Of a stretch of DNA of 64,000 nt, positions 32,709 to 41,820 are shown piece by piece. The position numbers and the translations under genes are program-made. Each line of letters starts with the position of its first letter. The first letter of the stretch is position 1. The DNA lies in assembly GCF_900129295.1 (NCBI RefSeq), contig NZ_FQUU01000002.1:353988-417987 (forward strand). Reading direction: 5' to 3'. The DNA is from Flavisolibacter ginsengisoli DSM 18119 (GTDB taxonomy: Bacteria; Bacteroidota; Bacteroidia; Chitinophagales; Chitinophagaceae). A model generated the notes under the pieces. That model was not told the origin of the DNA and made no database searches. It worked only from the letters and a program-made list of their open reading frames with translations.

Positions 32709-35090
32709 CTATAAAAGAACAGTAAGCTTTTGTTCAGCTGCAATAATATTTTGAATTCCTTTCAAAAAAGCATCAGGATTAAAAGAAATACTATCGATGC
32801 CTTTCCTTACAAGAAATTGTGCAAATTGCGGGATATCGCTTGGGGCCTGCCCACATAATCCTACCTTAACACGGCAATATTTCGCTTTATCTATCATCAA
32901 AGTTATCATCATTTTCACAGCATCATCCTGTTCATCAAAAATCTCACTTACTAATTCCGAATCCCTGTCTACTCCCAGGGTTAATTGCGTGAGATCATTA
33001 GAACCTATTGAGAAGCCATCAAATAATTCAGCGAATTTATCAGCCAATAAAACATTACTGGGTATTTCTGCCATCATAAATATTTGTAAAGAATGGTCTT
33101 TATTTCTATCCAATCCATTCGCCATCATAACATCCAAAACCTTGTGGGCTTCCTGTATAGTTCTGCAAAAAGGAACCATCAATTTTATATTGCTCAGTCC
33201 CATATCATTTCTTACTTTTTTGATGGCCTGGCATTCTAAATTAAACCCTTCCTTATACAATGGGTGATAGTATCTTGAAGCACCCCGAAATCCAATCATC
33301 GGATTTTCTTCATGCGGCTCAAATTCTTTACCACCTATAAGATTTGCATATTCATTTGATTTGAAATCACTCAATCGAACTATTACATCTTTAGGATAAA
33401 AAGCCGCAGCAATGGTTGCAATGCCCTGGGACAATTTATCAACAAAGTATTTTTTCTTATCCTTATAGGAAGAAGTCAGCTCTTCAATCTGCTTTCGGGC
33501 TATATCATCTGTCAACTTATCAAAGTGTATCAATGCCATAGGATGTACTTTGATAAAATGATTGATTATGAACTCCAGCCGCATCAATCCTACTCCATCG
33601 TTGGGATAAAATGATAGTTTGAAAGCCTGGTCAGGGTCACCAACTATTAACATTGGCTTTGTTACCTTAGGTTTCTTAATATTTGAAAAATCAGTTTCTT
33701 TTATCCTGTAGCCAATCTTCCCTTTATAGATATATCCGGTTTTACCCTCACAGCATGATATAGTTATTTCATCACCATCCCTAATGATTTCTGTAGCATT
33801 TCCACAACCAACAATGGCCGGCACACCCAGTTCACGAGCAACTATGGATGCATGACTTGTCCTTCCTCCCTTATTTGTTACGATAGCGGCACATTTTTGT
33901 AATAATGGATCCCAATCAGGACTAGTAACATCTGTAATAAGTATCTCTCCTTTCTTAAGTTTATCCATCTCTTTTGGTGACTGCAAAACTCTTGCAATAC
34001 CTGTTGCCACTTTAGAGCCTATAGCATTCCCACTGCATAGCACTTCACTTTTATAAAGCAATTTATATTCACTGAATAGCATGGGATTAATTAATGAATG
34101 CACAGTCTCTGGCCTGGCCTGGATTATAAATATTTCACCGGATAAGCCATCTTTTGCCCATTCAATATCCATTGGCTTTTGATAATGATCCTCAATTATC
34201 AAGGCCCAATTAGCCAGTTTTGTTATTTCAATATCATCCAGTATATATTCATTACGCCTGGCAACAGGAGTTTCTACATTAATAGTACCAGCCCCTTGGG
34301 TTTCACCATATACCATAGTTAATTCCTTTGTTCCCAATTTCTTTTGGATGATGCCGTTTTTCCCATTCCTTAGCGAGGTTTTAAAAACATAATATTCATC
34401 CGGGGTTACGGTTCCCTGTACCAGGTTTTCACCCAATCCCCACACACCACTTAAATGGATAACATTCCTAAAACCAGATTCAGGATCCAGTGTGAACCCA
34501 ACGCCAGAAGATGCCTTATCAGAACGAACCATTTTCTGCACGCCAACAGATAAATAAACCTTACTATGGACAAACCCTTTATCCTCCCTGTATTTTATGG
34601 CCCTATCAGTATATAGCGATGCGTAGCATTTTTTAATAGCCATAAGCAGATTATTGGCACCCTTCACATTTAAATAGGATTCATGCTGGCCAGCAAAACT
34701 CGCCTGGGGAAGGTCCTCGGCGGTCGCACTGCTACGGACAGCAACAGTAGTTTCAGCCCCCAAAATATTATAAGCTTCTACTATTTCATCTTTAAGATCT
34801 TTTGGCAATTCCCCATCCATTATCAACTTTCTTGCACTGGCACCGGTTTCTTTAAGATTAGAAAATAACGTCCTGTCAAGGCCTGTTATAATATTCTCAA
34901 GCCTGGCAGCTAATTGATTGTATTCAAGGAAAGCCTCAAAGGCAAACGCGGTTGTAGCAAAACCAGGAGGCACTTTAATTCCTTTGGTCGAAAGCTTATT
35001 ATACATCTCTCCCAACGAAGCATTTTTACCGCCAACAATTGAAACATCATTGATCAGTATTTCTTCAAATTTTTTTATAAAAGGTTTCAT
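32709..35090 (-). CDS. ppsA: Phosphoenolpyruvate synthase
   Basis: 793 residues, usual length. Domains: N-terminal ATP-grasp ('VGGKNASLGEMY', 'VRSSATAEDLPQASFAGQHESYL' region about 117-140), swivelling phosphohistidine domain with 'GGRTSHASIVARELG' (about 403-417), and a C-terminal PEP-binding barrel ending in 'GLCGQAPSD' with the catalytic Cys. The ATP-to-AMP type PEP synthase converts pyruvate to PEP for gluconeogenesis. First gene of a three-gene group; the 103-bp leader shows no operator, so it may be read from the Usp operon upstream. Confidence 0.94.
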   Translation of the reverse strand: MKPFIKKFEEILINDVSIVGGKNASLGEMYNKLSTKGIKVPPGFATTAFAFEAFLEYNQLAARLENIITGLDRTLFSNLKETGASARKLIMDGELPKDLKDEIVEAYNILGAETTVAVRSSATAEDLPQASFAGQHESYLNVKGANNLLMAIKKCYASLYTDRAIKYREDKGFVHSKVYLSVGVQKMVRSDKASSGVGFTLDPESGFRNVIHLSGVWGLGENLVQGTVTPDEYYVFKTSLRNGKNGIIQKKLGTKELTMVYGETQGAGTINVETPVARRNEYILDDIEITKLANWALIIEDHYQKPMDIEWAKDGLSGEIFIIQARPETVHSLINPMLFSEYKLLYKSEVLCSGNAIGSKVATGIARVLQSPKEMDKLKKGEILITDVTSPDWDPLLQKCAAIVTNKGGRTSHASIVARELGVPAIVGCGNATEIIRDGDEITISCCEGKTGYIYKGKIGYRIKETDFSNIKKPKVTKPMLIVGDPDQAFKLSFYPNDGVGLMRLEFIINHFIKVHPMALIHFDKLTDDIARKQIEELTSSYKDKKKYFVDKLSQGIATIAAAFYPKDVIVRLSDFKSNEYANLIGGKEFEPHEENPMIGFRGASRYYHPLYKEGFNLECQAIKKVRNDMGLSNIKLMVPFCRTIQEAHKVLDVMMANGLDRNKDHSLQIFMMAEIPSNVLLADKFAELFDGFSIGSNDLTQLTLGVDRDSELVSEIFDEQDDAVKMMITLMIDKAKYCRVKVGLCGQAPSDIPQFAQFLVRKGIDSISFNPDAFLKGIQNIIAAEQKLTVLL

Positions 35091-35193
35091 TTGATTAACA
35101 TTTATAGAGCATTAAATCTTCTTTAGGATAGTCCTGGCATCAAAAAAACATCTTACCTCTTCATCATGAAAATAGATTTACAAACTTTGTACA

Positions 35194-35535
35194 TTATATG
35201 GGCTTTAGTTTTGGCGATAGGGTTTCTCCACCAGTTAAAACCACCCACCTATTTCCAATGTAATGGTAAATCCGGGCAACCAACCCAAAGTTGTTCCAAA
35301 GGTCCTCTTCCACTGTTTCTACTCTATACCATGATTTAATAGTACAAATCCCCGGATCATGTTTCTTTCTGATAGTTTCAACACGCACATTGGGGGCAAG
35401 AGGGAATAGTAGGTGATAATCCTTTATTGACCTATACCGTCGGTCATAAAATTCAATTTTCAAAAAGGGGAAGCTTTCATTGAAATTTTCCTGTAGATCT
35501 CCTATTGTTTTATTATCATCAATTTCTAAAAGCAC
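35194..35535 (-). CDS. Conserved hypothetical protein, family A (paralogue of 12594-13001)
   Basis: The GTG at 35535 is chosen: from it the first 31 residues align without gaps to the paralogue, and it leaves a 7-bp gap to the Usp gene instead of an overlap (TTG at 35559). 113 residues, cytoplasmic, with 'FPFLKIEFYD' and 'NFGLVARIYHYIGNRWVVL'. Function unknown. The family's place behind Usp genes here, and in an operator-controlled unit at 12.6-13.2 kb, suggests a stress role. Confidence 0.82.
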   Translation of the reverse strand: MLLEIDDNKTIGDLQENFNESFPFLKIEFYDRRYRSIKDYHLLFPLAPNVRVETIRKKHDPGICTIKSWYRVETVEEDLWNNFGLVARIYHYIGNRWVVLTGGETLSPKLKPI

Positions 35536-35542
35536 ATCATTG

Positions 35543-36382
35543 TTATTTATTGTGAGCAATAAATAGTGGCAACTTCAAATGGTTTAGTAAAACATCTGCC
35601 ATACTTTGCCTGAATAATCTTGACATCCGGCTTCTTCGATAAGCTCCAAGTACTACTAGAGATTCTTTTTTTTGATGGGCCAGGTAACTGACTATTTTAT
35701 CTTCAATAAATCCCTTTATGACCACATAGGTTGCTTTGGGGTAATGCCTTTTCATAAATTCCTTCATCAATTTGTTCTCTGGCAGATGAAGGGATTCATC
35801 CTCCCCCTTGGCACAGAGAAATTCAATATCAAAATTTTTAAATCCAGGCATCAAATAACTAAACATTTTTACTGCATGAACTGACGAGGGTTCTCCATCG
35901 TATAAGAAAACAATGTTTTCTACCGGTTTATAACTTGATGGCACTACAAGAACAGGACACTGAACATCCGTAAGCAGGTCCCGTATAAAACGTGTTGGTG
36001 GAATTTCTTCAAACCTTGTCATAGTTTCTTTACTATCGACAATGAGCAAGTCGGCATAAATTGATTCATGCAGCAGTTCTTGTAAAGCCACATTTTTATC
36101 CCTGTGTATTGAATAATTCACCCCAGCCTGTTGACAGTCCCTTACAAAGTTTTCGGCTGCCTGGTTTCTTGCGTCTTTATCTTTCTGATTTAATTCCTCA
36201 AGGTGATCATCAAAGGAACCCGCATATTTTGTTAATTCAGCCACACTGTAACTATGCCTGGTTACATCATCCAGTAGTATACCAACCAGGTGTGCTTCCA
36301 TATGCTTAGCCATAAAAATGGAATAGTCTTTAGTACTTTCAGAGAAACTTAATCCATCAAAAGCTGCAATAATTTTTTTCAT
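35543..36382 (-). CDS. Double-domain universal stress protein
   Basis: 279 residues with two UspA folds: 'KKIIAAFDGLSFSESTKDYSIF'-type domain 1 and domain 2 ending 'VVLGAYRRSRMSRLFRQSMA', where the usual Gly-Arg-Ser loop reads 'YRRSRMS', so nucleotide binding may be altered. It starts 9 bp after the next Usp gene and forms an operon with it and with the family A gene. More like the Usp at 36392 than those at 20-24 kb. Confidence 0.92.
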   Translation of the reverse strand: MKKIIAAFDGLSFSESTKDYSIFMAKHMEAHLVGILLDDVTRHSYSVAELTKYAGSFDDHLEELNQKDKDARNQAAENFVRDCQQAGVNYSIHRDKNVALQELLHESIYADLLIVDSKETMTRFEEIPPTRFIRDLLTDVQCPVLVVPSSYKPVENIVFLYDGEPSSVHAVKMFSYLMPGFKNFDIEFLCAKGEDESLHLPENKLMKEFMKRHYPKATYVVIKGFIEDKIVSYLAHQKKESLVVLGAYRRSRMSRLFRQSMADVLLNHLKLPLFIAHNK

Positions 36383-36391
36383 AACATATGT

Positions 36392-37231
36392 TTATATATG
36401 TGTAATAAATAGTGGCAGATCTACCATGCGAAATAGTAGTTCTGCAGCGCTTTTTTTAAACAAATTAGAAAGCATACTTCGCCCATAAGCACCCATAACT
36501 ATCAACATACCTGTTTTATTGAAAAAGTATTTAAATAACTCTTCCTCAGGATTTCCTTTCAAATCTTTTGAATGAACAGAAGAAAAATGACAACGCAGCA
36601 GATCTATTAGTTTCTTTTTAGAGTCATTGTATTCCACTGCCTTTTTATGGTCCACTTCTAATAACGTAACCTTTTTGTTGTTATAAAATGAAAACAGGTA
36701 AGTGAATTGCTTAATAGCAAAGACAGCTGATGCGCTACCATCGTAACAAAAGACTACTTCCTTAATTTCTTCAAACCTGCCAGGGGTTAGTAAAACAGGA
36801 CATTCTGCATGAAGAAGCACTTCCCTGGTGAAATGTGAGGGAAGATCTTCCTCCTTATTCTGAAAGCTAAGGGCCGGGTCAATTATAAGAAGATCTGAAA
36901 ACCGACTTTCAAAGATTATTTCCTGGATAGGTTCACCTTTATCCTGGTATAGCTCATAACTCACACCATTCTTTTCGCACTGCTCTTTGAATATGCGAAT
37001 GCATAAGTCAATATCTGTTATTATCCCTCCTTTAATAAGGGTACTTTCTGAAATTGTTGCAGCAGAAACCTCGTATACGGGTTCATCAGATGAAGGGATG
37101 TATTCGAAATATACATTTTCAACAAACACACCGGTAAGTTTCGAACCTGCATCCTTTGCAATATCACTCGCAAACCGGATAACTTGTACATCTGGCTTGT
37201 GAGCATTAATGACAAGTAAAATCTTTTCCAT
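36392..37231 (-). CDS. Double-domain universal stress protein
   Basis: 279 residues; domain 1 begins 'EKILLVINAHKPDVQVIRF' and domain 2 ends 'IVMGAYGRSMLSNLFKKSAAE', which keeps the GxxGRS-type nucleotide loop. First gene of the operon usp-usp-family A, perhaps extending through ppsA, CHAD and the Ca-type ATPase (all minus strand, no strong terminator seen between). The promoter with a tandem operator is at 37246-37311. Confidence 0.93.
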   Translation of the reverse strand: MEKILLVINAHKPDVQVIRFASDIAKDAGSKLTGVFVENVYFEYIPSSDEPVYEVSAATISESTLIKGGIITDIDLCIRIFKEQCEKNGVSYELYQDKGEPIQEIIFESRFSDLLIIDPALSFQNKEEDLPSHFTREVLLHAECPVLLTPGRFEEIKEVVFCYDGSASAVFAIKQFTYLFSFYNNKKVTLLEVDHKKAVEYNDSKKKLIDLLRCHFSSVHSKDLKGNPEEELFKYFFNKTGMLIVMGAYGRSMLSNLFKKSAAELLFRMVDLPLFITHI

Positions 37232-37245
37232 AAAACCGCTTTAAC

Positions 37246-37311
37246 CAAATCTAATCTTCCAACCCTATTCATTCATATGACCATCATTACACGCTTTTGT
37301 GACAGCCGTCA
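37246..37311 (-). promoter_or_regulatory. Tandem CRP/FNR-type operator and promoter of the usp-usp operon
   Basis: TGACCATCATTA (37278-37289, one mismatch) and TGACAGCCGTCA (37300-37311, exact) are offset by 22 bp. TAGATTTG on the minus strand (37246-37253) is a perfect -7 element, identical to that of hsp20 at 29136, centred 34 bp from the near site. The rest of the 337-bp gap holds only the mnmA promoter. Confidence 0.78.
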
Positions 37312-37519
37312 TTTACGGAAGCGAGTTGTATTTTATCGCTTTCTGAATATTATTATTCATCATATAATAAATGCTTAATTGATGAGCTTATTATTATCCA
37401 TTTGCTTGTCTTATTTGAACTTTTGAAAGTATGTGACCTTGGTATAACAGGAAAACCAGTCAGGACATCGCTTTGCACACCTTAACATCCCTGTAAAGTC
37501 TTAAACAGTGCACTATTAT

Positions 37520-37527
37520 TATCTTTG
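37520..37527 (+). promoter_or_regulatory. Bacteroidota -7 element of mnmA
   Basis: TATCTTTG matches TAnnTTTG in all fixed bases, 42 bp before the ATG. No TGA-N6-TCA site lies near it, so it serves as an in-window contrast to the island promoters. Confidence 0.6.
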
Positions 37528-37568
37528 CGGGCTTGTTAGCTTTTATTTAGGCTAATATCTAATAAATT

Positions 37569-38675
37569 ATGAGCAGGAAAGGAAAAGTATTAGTTGCTAT
37601 GAGCGGAGGTATTGATAGTACCGTCACGGCATTAATGCTTCATAATGAAGGTTATGAGGTAGTAGGCATAACCATGAAAACATGGGACTATGCGGCAAGT
37701 GGAGGATCAAAAAAAGAAACAGGCTGCTGTAACCTGGATAGTTTTAATGATGCCCGTATGGCAGCGGTGCAGCATGGATTTCCACACTATATACTAGATA
37801 TAAGGGATGAGTTTGGAAGTTTCGTTGTTGAGAATTTTGTCAACGAATACATTGCAGGAAGGACTCCAAACCCCTGCGTCCTTTGTAATACTCATATTAA
37901 ATGGAGGGCATTATTAAAACGTGCGGATGCTTTGGGTTGCGATTTTATAGCTACAGGGCATTATGCCTCAGTATACCAACATGAAAATGGCAGATATGTG
38001 GTTACAAAAGGTGTTGATGAAACCAAAGACCAGAGTTATGTGCTTTGGGGTTTACAGCAGGATCTTTTAAGCAGGACTCTTTTGCCTTTAGGCGGTTATA
38101 GAAAAACACAAATCAGGCAAATGGCTCTTGATTTTGGCTACCCTGAACTTGCTAAAAAAAGCGAGAGCTACGAGATTTGTTTTGTTCCGGATAATGATTA
38201 TCGGGGCTTTCTAAAGCGAAAAATTGAAGGATTGGAGGATCGTGTGAATGGTGGGCATTTCGTTGATAAAGATGGTAAGATACTTGGTCAACATAAAGGT
38301 TACCCCTTTTATACAATTGGTCAGCGCAAAGGTCTTGATATAACTTTTGGGAAGCCAGTCTATGTAACTGCTATTGATCCTGATACAAATACAGTAATTT
38401 TAGGAGATGAGGAAGACCTCGAAAAAGAACAAATGAATGTAACTGGCATCAACTGGATAAAATACCCAGGCCTTGATGTTGAGAAGGATGTTATAACAAA
38501 AATCCGCTATAAGGATAAAGGAACTTACTCTACAATTATTCCAGAAGAAAACGGTGTTTCGGTTCGCTTTTATGAAAAAGCAAAAGGAATAGCTCCGGGG
38601 CAAAGCGCTGTATTCTACGAAGGCGATGACGTTATTGGAGGTGGTATCATTCAGCGTGAATTGAAAATTCAGTAA
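37569..38675 (+). CDS. mnmA: tRNA-specific 2-thiouridylase MnmA
   Basis: 368 residues, usual length. It thiolates U34 of Glu, Gln and Lys tRNAs. Visible: PP-loop 'AMSGGIDST' for ATP, 'PNPCVLCNTHIKW' with the catalytic Cys, 'GHYASV', and 'SYEICFVPDNDY' with the second catalytic Cys, then the C-terminal beta domain ('FYTIGQRKGL'). Confidence 0.97.
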   Translation: MSRKGKVLVAMSGGIDSTVTALMLHNEGYEVVGITMKTWDYAASGGSKKETGCCNLDSFNDARMAAVQHGFPHYILDIRDEFGSFVVENFVNEYIAGRTPNPCVLCNTHIKWRALLKRADALGCDFIATGHYASVYQHENGRYVVTKGVDETKDQSYVLWGLQQDLLSRTLLPLGGYRKTQIRQMALDFGYPELAKKSESYEICFVPDNDYRGFLKRKIEGLEDRVNGGHFVDKDGKILGQHKGYPFYTIGQRKGLDITFGKPVYVTAIDPDTNTVILGDEEDLEKEQMNVTGINWIKYPGLDVEKDVITKIRYKDKGTYSTIIPEENGVSVRFYEKAKGIAPGQSAVFYEGDDVIGGGIIQRELKIQ

Positions 38676-38813
38676 TATTAGCAGCTTTTCTAAGCTATTT
38701 TACCTTAACCAACATTCCCCAAAGGCTTGCCAACTTCATTGTTTTTTATTAGTTTTAGCCTTGGTATATCTACTGGTTAATAGCCAGGGATAGCTTATGA
38801 ATCCATATAACTT

Positions 38814-39860
38814 ATGAGAGCAAATCTTACTTACTGCTTTAGTATTGCCATTCTGACTTTTACAATTTTTAGCTGCAAAAAAGAATCTGAAGTTTTAGAT
38901 GGCCATGATTATGAAACTGACCGCCTGACTGAAGTCCTCCCTTTACAAGTAGGTAAAACAATTACCTACCAAACAGATTCGCTGGTTTTCACCAATTTTA
39001 ATAGGAATGAAGAGATCCATTCATATATTGAAAAAGACACTATTGATGATAAGTTCATGGACGCAATGGGCCGGACAAGTTACCGGGTAACAAGATTTAT
39101 GCAGGATATCAATGGTACCAAACCAAGGTTTAGCAGCGGAACTTTTTTCATCACTCCTACTGCCTCAACAGTTGAAATTAACGATAATAACCTTCGTTTT
39201 GTTAAACTTGCTTTACCATTACGGGAGGGTACTACCTGGAATGGCAATCTCTACTTGCCAGATGAGCCTTACAGTACCATGTATAACTTTAGTAATGATA
39301 ACAGGATGGATATATGGGCTTACACTTATTCTAAAGTAAACGATGTTTTTACCTATAACTCTACAGCTTTGAATAATGTAGTAACAGTAACAGGAATAGA
39401 CTATTCAAACCTTGCTGATACTGTTACGGTTGCTGAAAATGCTGTCAATGTATCTGGAAAAACGACCGTATATCTAAGGGGAACTGCAACCGATTCTATA
39501 CGGGTTTCTGCTGCAACCCCAACTCCTAATACTTCCATACTGGCATTGTATAACAGGACCAATCAACCACTGACATTGAATGGCATAGCTGTACCAGCAG
39601 GCCAGGGCAGAACGTATGAATTTGTAAACGGCAACTGGACATATGGAACAAAAGACAATAATGGCAATAGAATTGATGTATTAAATCCAGAACTGCCTTT
39701 TGGCTCCAGGTCTTTAATGATTGATAAATATGCTCCAGGTATTGGTCTTGTGTACCAGGAATACGTATTATGGGAATATCAGTACAAGATCACTAATGGC
39801 AGTGATGACGGCACTAAAACTGGTTTTGGTGTAAAGAGAAGAATGATCAATCATAATTGA
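38814..39860 (+). CDS. Hypothetical lipoprotein
   Basis: 348 residues with a lipobox signal peptide ('LTFTIFSCKKES'). The mature part is beta-rich with no family I recognise; it begins 'LPLQVGKTITYQTDSLVF', a pattern common in Bacteroidota surface lipoproteins of unknown role. The next gene starts one base after its stop, so it is co-expressed with the secreted subtilase and may be its partner. Confidence 0.82.
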   Translation: MRANLTYCFSIAILTFTIFSCKKESEVLDGHDYETDRLTEVLPLQVGKTITYQTDSLVFTNFNRNEEIHSYIEKDTIDDKFMDAMGRTSYRVTRFMQDINGTKPRFSSGTFFITPTASTVEINDNNLRFVKLALPLREGTTWNGNLYLPDEPYSTMYNFSNDNRMDIWAYTYSKVNDVFTYNSTALNNVVTVTGIDYSNLADTVTVAENAVNVSGKTTVYLRGTATDSIRVSAATPTPNTSILALYNRTNQPLTLNGIAVPAGQGRTYEFVNGNWTYGTKDNNGNRIDVLNPELPFGSRSLMIDKYAPGIGLVYQEYVLWEYQYKITNGSDDGTKTGFGVKRRMINHN

Positions 39861-39861
39861 A

Positions 39862-41820
39862 ATGAAAAAAATTGCCCTGTGTTTATTGGTAGCCCTTATT
39901 ATAACACAATTATCAAAGGCTCAATCTACCAGGTTTGTAATAGAATTTAAAAATAAAGGCAACAATCCCTTCTCAATTAGTAATCCTTCTGTTTATCTCT
40001 CTGAAAGAGCTTTAGAAAGAAGATCAAAGTATGGAATTGCAATAGATAGTTCGGATCTTCCAGTAACCCCAGCATATTTAGATAGCATTAAGCTGGTAGG
40101 AAATGTAACTATATTGAATGTATCTAAGTGGCTTAACTCTGTAAGTATTCAAACCACCGATGCTACTGCATTAGTGAAAATACATAACTTCCCTTTTGTA
40201 AAAAGCTCCCAACCTGTTGGGGCCAGATTTTCAGCAGGTCGTATCAAACCTGAAAACACCTTGGAAACCCCATCAATTTCTCAAAGAGAAAATGGGATAT
40301 CTGCGGATCATTATGATTATGGCGCATCCCAGGCACAGGTGCATATTCATAATGGTCAGTTTCTGCACAACATAGGTTTACATGGTGAGAACATGATCAT
40401 TGGAATGCTAGATGCAGGTTATTTGAATTACCTGAATGTTAAAGCCTTTGATAGTGTTCGGGCAAACGGACAAATATTAGGCACCTGGGATTTTGTAGCC
40501 AGGGAAGCCAGCGTAAATGAAGACAACCAACATGGAATGGAATGCTTCTCTACTATTGCAGCTAACATTCCAGGCCAATTTGTAGGCACAGCTCCAAAAG
40601 CTTCTTTCTATCTTTTCAGAAGCGAAGATGCCACTTCTGAGAATCTTATTGAAGAACACAATTGGGTATGTGCAGCAGAAAGACTTGACAGTGCCGGAGG
40701 TGATTTGATCTCCTCATCCCTAGGCTACTCACAATTTGATAATCCTGCATTTGATCACACATATGCTGACATGAATGGCAATACTACTATGGCAGCTATT
40801 GGAGCTGATATGGCGGCAAAAAAGGGAATTCTGGTTGTTAATTCAGCAGGAAATGAAGGAGCTGGCACTTGGGGAAAGATCACCACTCCAGCTGATGGAG
40901 ATAGTGTGATGGCTGTAGGAGCAGTTACTGCCTCAGGATTGCCAGCCAGTTTTACCAGCAGAGGGCCTTCCTCCGATGGGCAAGTAAAACCAGATGTAGC
41001 TTCGGTAGGCGTAGCTACAGTAATTCAACTTCCAAACAATACAATAGGCACTGGAAATGGTACCTCATTTGCCTGTCCAAATCTAGCCGGGCTTACGGCT
41101 TGTCTATGGCAGGGATTTCCAGAATTTAATAATATCCAGATCATAGATGCACTACGGCGCTCAGGTAGCAGGGCCTCTAATCCAAATGATACAATTGGGT
41201 TTGGCATTCCGGATATGACAAAGGCAACCTTATTGCTATTAAATGAATTGGCTACATCTTCGGTGCAGTTGAACGGTTGCAAAGCCAGGATAAGCTGGAC
41301 AAGTAAGGATATTGCTCCAATGAAATATGAAATAGAAAGAAGATTTTCAGGACAAAACAACTTTATTAAAATAGGGGAAGTCAGAGCCTCAAATAAAACT
41401 TTCAGCACCCAAACAAATGAGTTTGAAGACGACCTGGGAGATCTGCCGGCGGGGCTTTTAACCTACAGGATTAAACAAATGGTTGATAGTTCTTCCAATG
41501 GTTTAAAAGGTGGTTATATTGACACAACTTCTGTAGATATACCAGGTAACTGTTTTTCTGGCCAGAACAGTTTTACAATTGCACCCAATCCTACCAAAGG
41601 ACCCCTTACCATAAAATTAACGACACCGACAGTATCTCAAAATATAACAATAAGGATCTCTAATTCTATAGGTCAATTGGTGTTTGAAAGAAAAACAACG
41701 AAATCCAATGGATTGGCGATTTTTGAAATACCTGTATTTTATTTGGCGTCAGGTAAATATTATATTACCGTATATGACAGTAATACAAGAATTGGAACCA
41801 TGCAATTCATCAAACTATAA
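39862..41820 (+). CDS. Secreted S8 subtilisin-like protease with T9SS sorting domain
   Basis: 652 residues. Signal peptide ('IITQLSKAQ'), a pro-region to about 150, and a subtilase domain with the catalytic triad in 'IGMLDAGYL' (Asp), 'NQHGMECF' (His) and 'GNGTSFACPN' (Ser), plus the oxyanion Asn in 'NSAGNEG'. A fibronectin-like stretch follows and then a type A T9SS C-terminal domain (about the last 80 residues, 'IAPNPTKGPLTIKL'), which sends the protein out through the type IX system and is then removed. Its last bases overlap the convergent gene. Confidence 0.93.
   Translation: MKKIALCLLVALIITQLSKAQSTRFVIEFKNKGNNPFSISNPSVYLSERALERRSKYGIAIDSSDLPVTPAYLDSIKLVGNVTILNVSKWLNSVSIQTTDATALVKIHNFPFVKSSQPVGARFSAGRIKPENTLETPSISQRENGISADHYDYGASQAQVHIHNGQFLHNIGLHGENMIIGMLDAGYLNYLNVKAFDSVRANGQILGTWDFVAREASVNEDNQHGMECFSTIAANIPGQFVGTAPKASFYLFRSEDATSENLIEEHNWVCAAERLDSAGGDLISSSLGYSQFDNPAFDHTYADMNGNTTMAAIGADMAAKKGILVVNSAGNEGAGTWGKITTPADGDSVMAVGAVTASGLPASFTSRGPSSDGQVKPDVASVGVATVIQLPNNTIGTGNGTSFACPNLAGLTACLWQGFPEFNNIQIIDALRRSGSRASNPNDTIGFGIPDMTKATLLLLNELATSSVQLNGCKARISWTSKDIAPMKYEIERRFSGQNNFIKIGEVRASNKTFSTQTNEFEDDLGDLPAGLLTYRIKQMVDSSSNGLKGGYIDTTSVDIPGNCFSGQNSFTIAPNPTKGPLTIKLTTPTVSQNITIRISNSIGQLVFERKTTKSNGLAIFEIPVFYLASGKYYITVYDSNTRIGTMQFIKL

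Noticed and set aside
35535..35559. TTG start of the family A gene overlapping the Usp gene
   Set aside because: The GTG at 35535 gives an ungapped match to the paralogue's start and removes the overlap.
12998..37311. Island as a recently integrated mobile element
   Set aside because: No integrase, transposase, flanking direct repeat or tRNA-end duplication was found, and base composition matches the surroundings.
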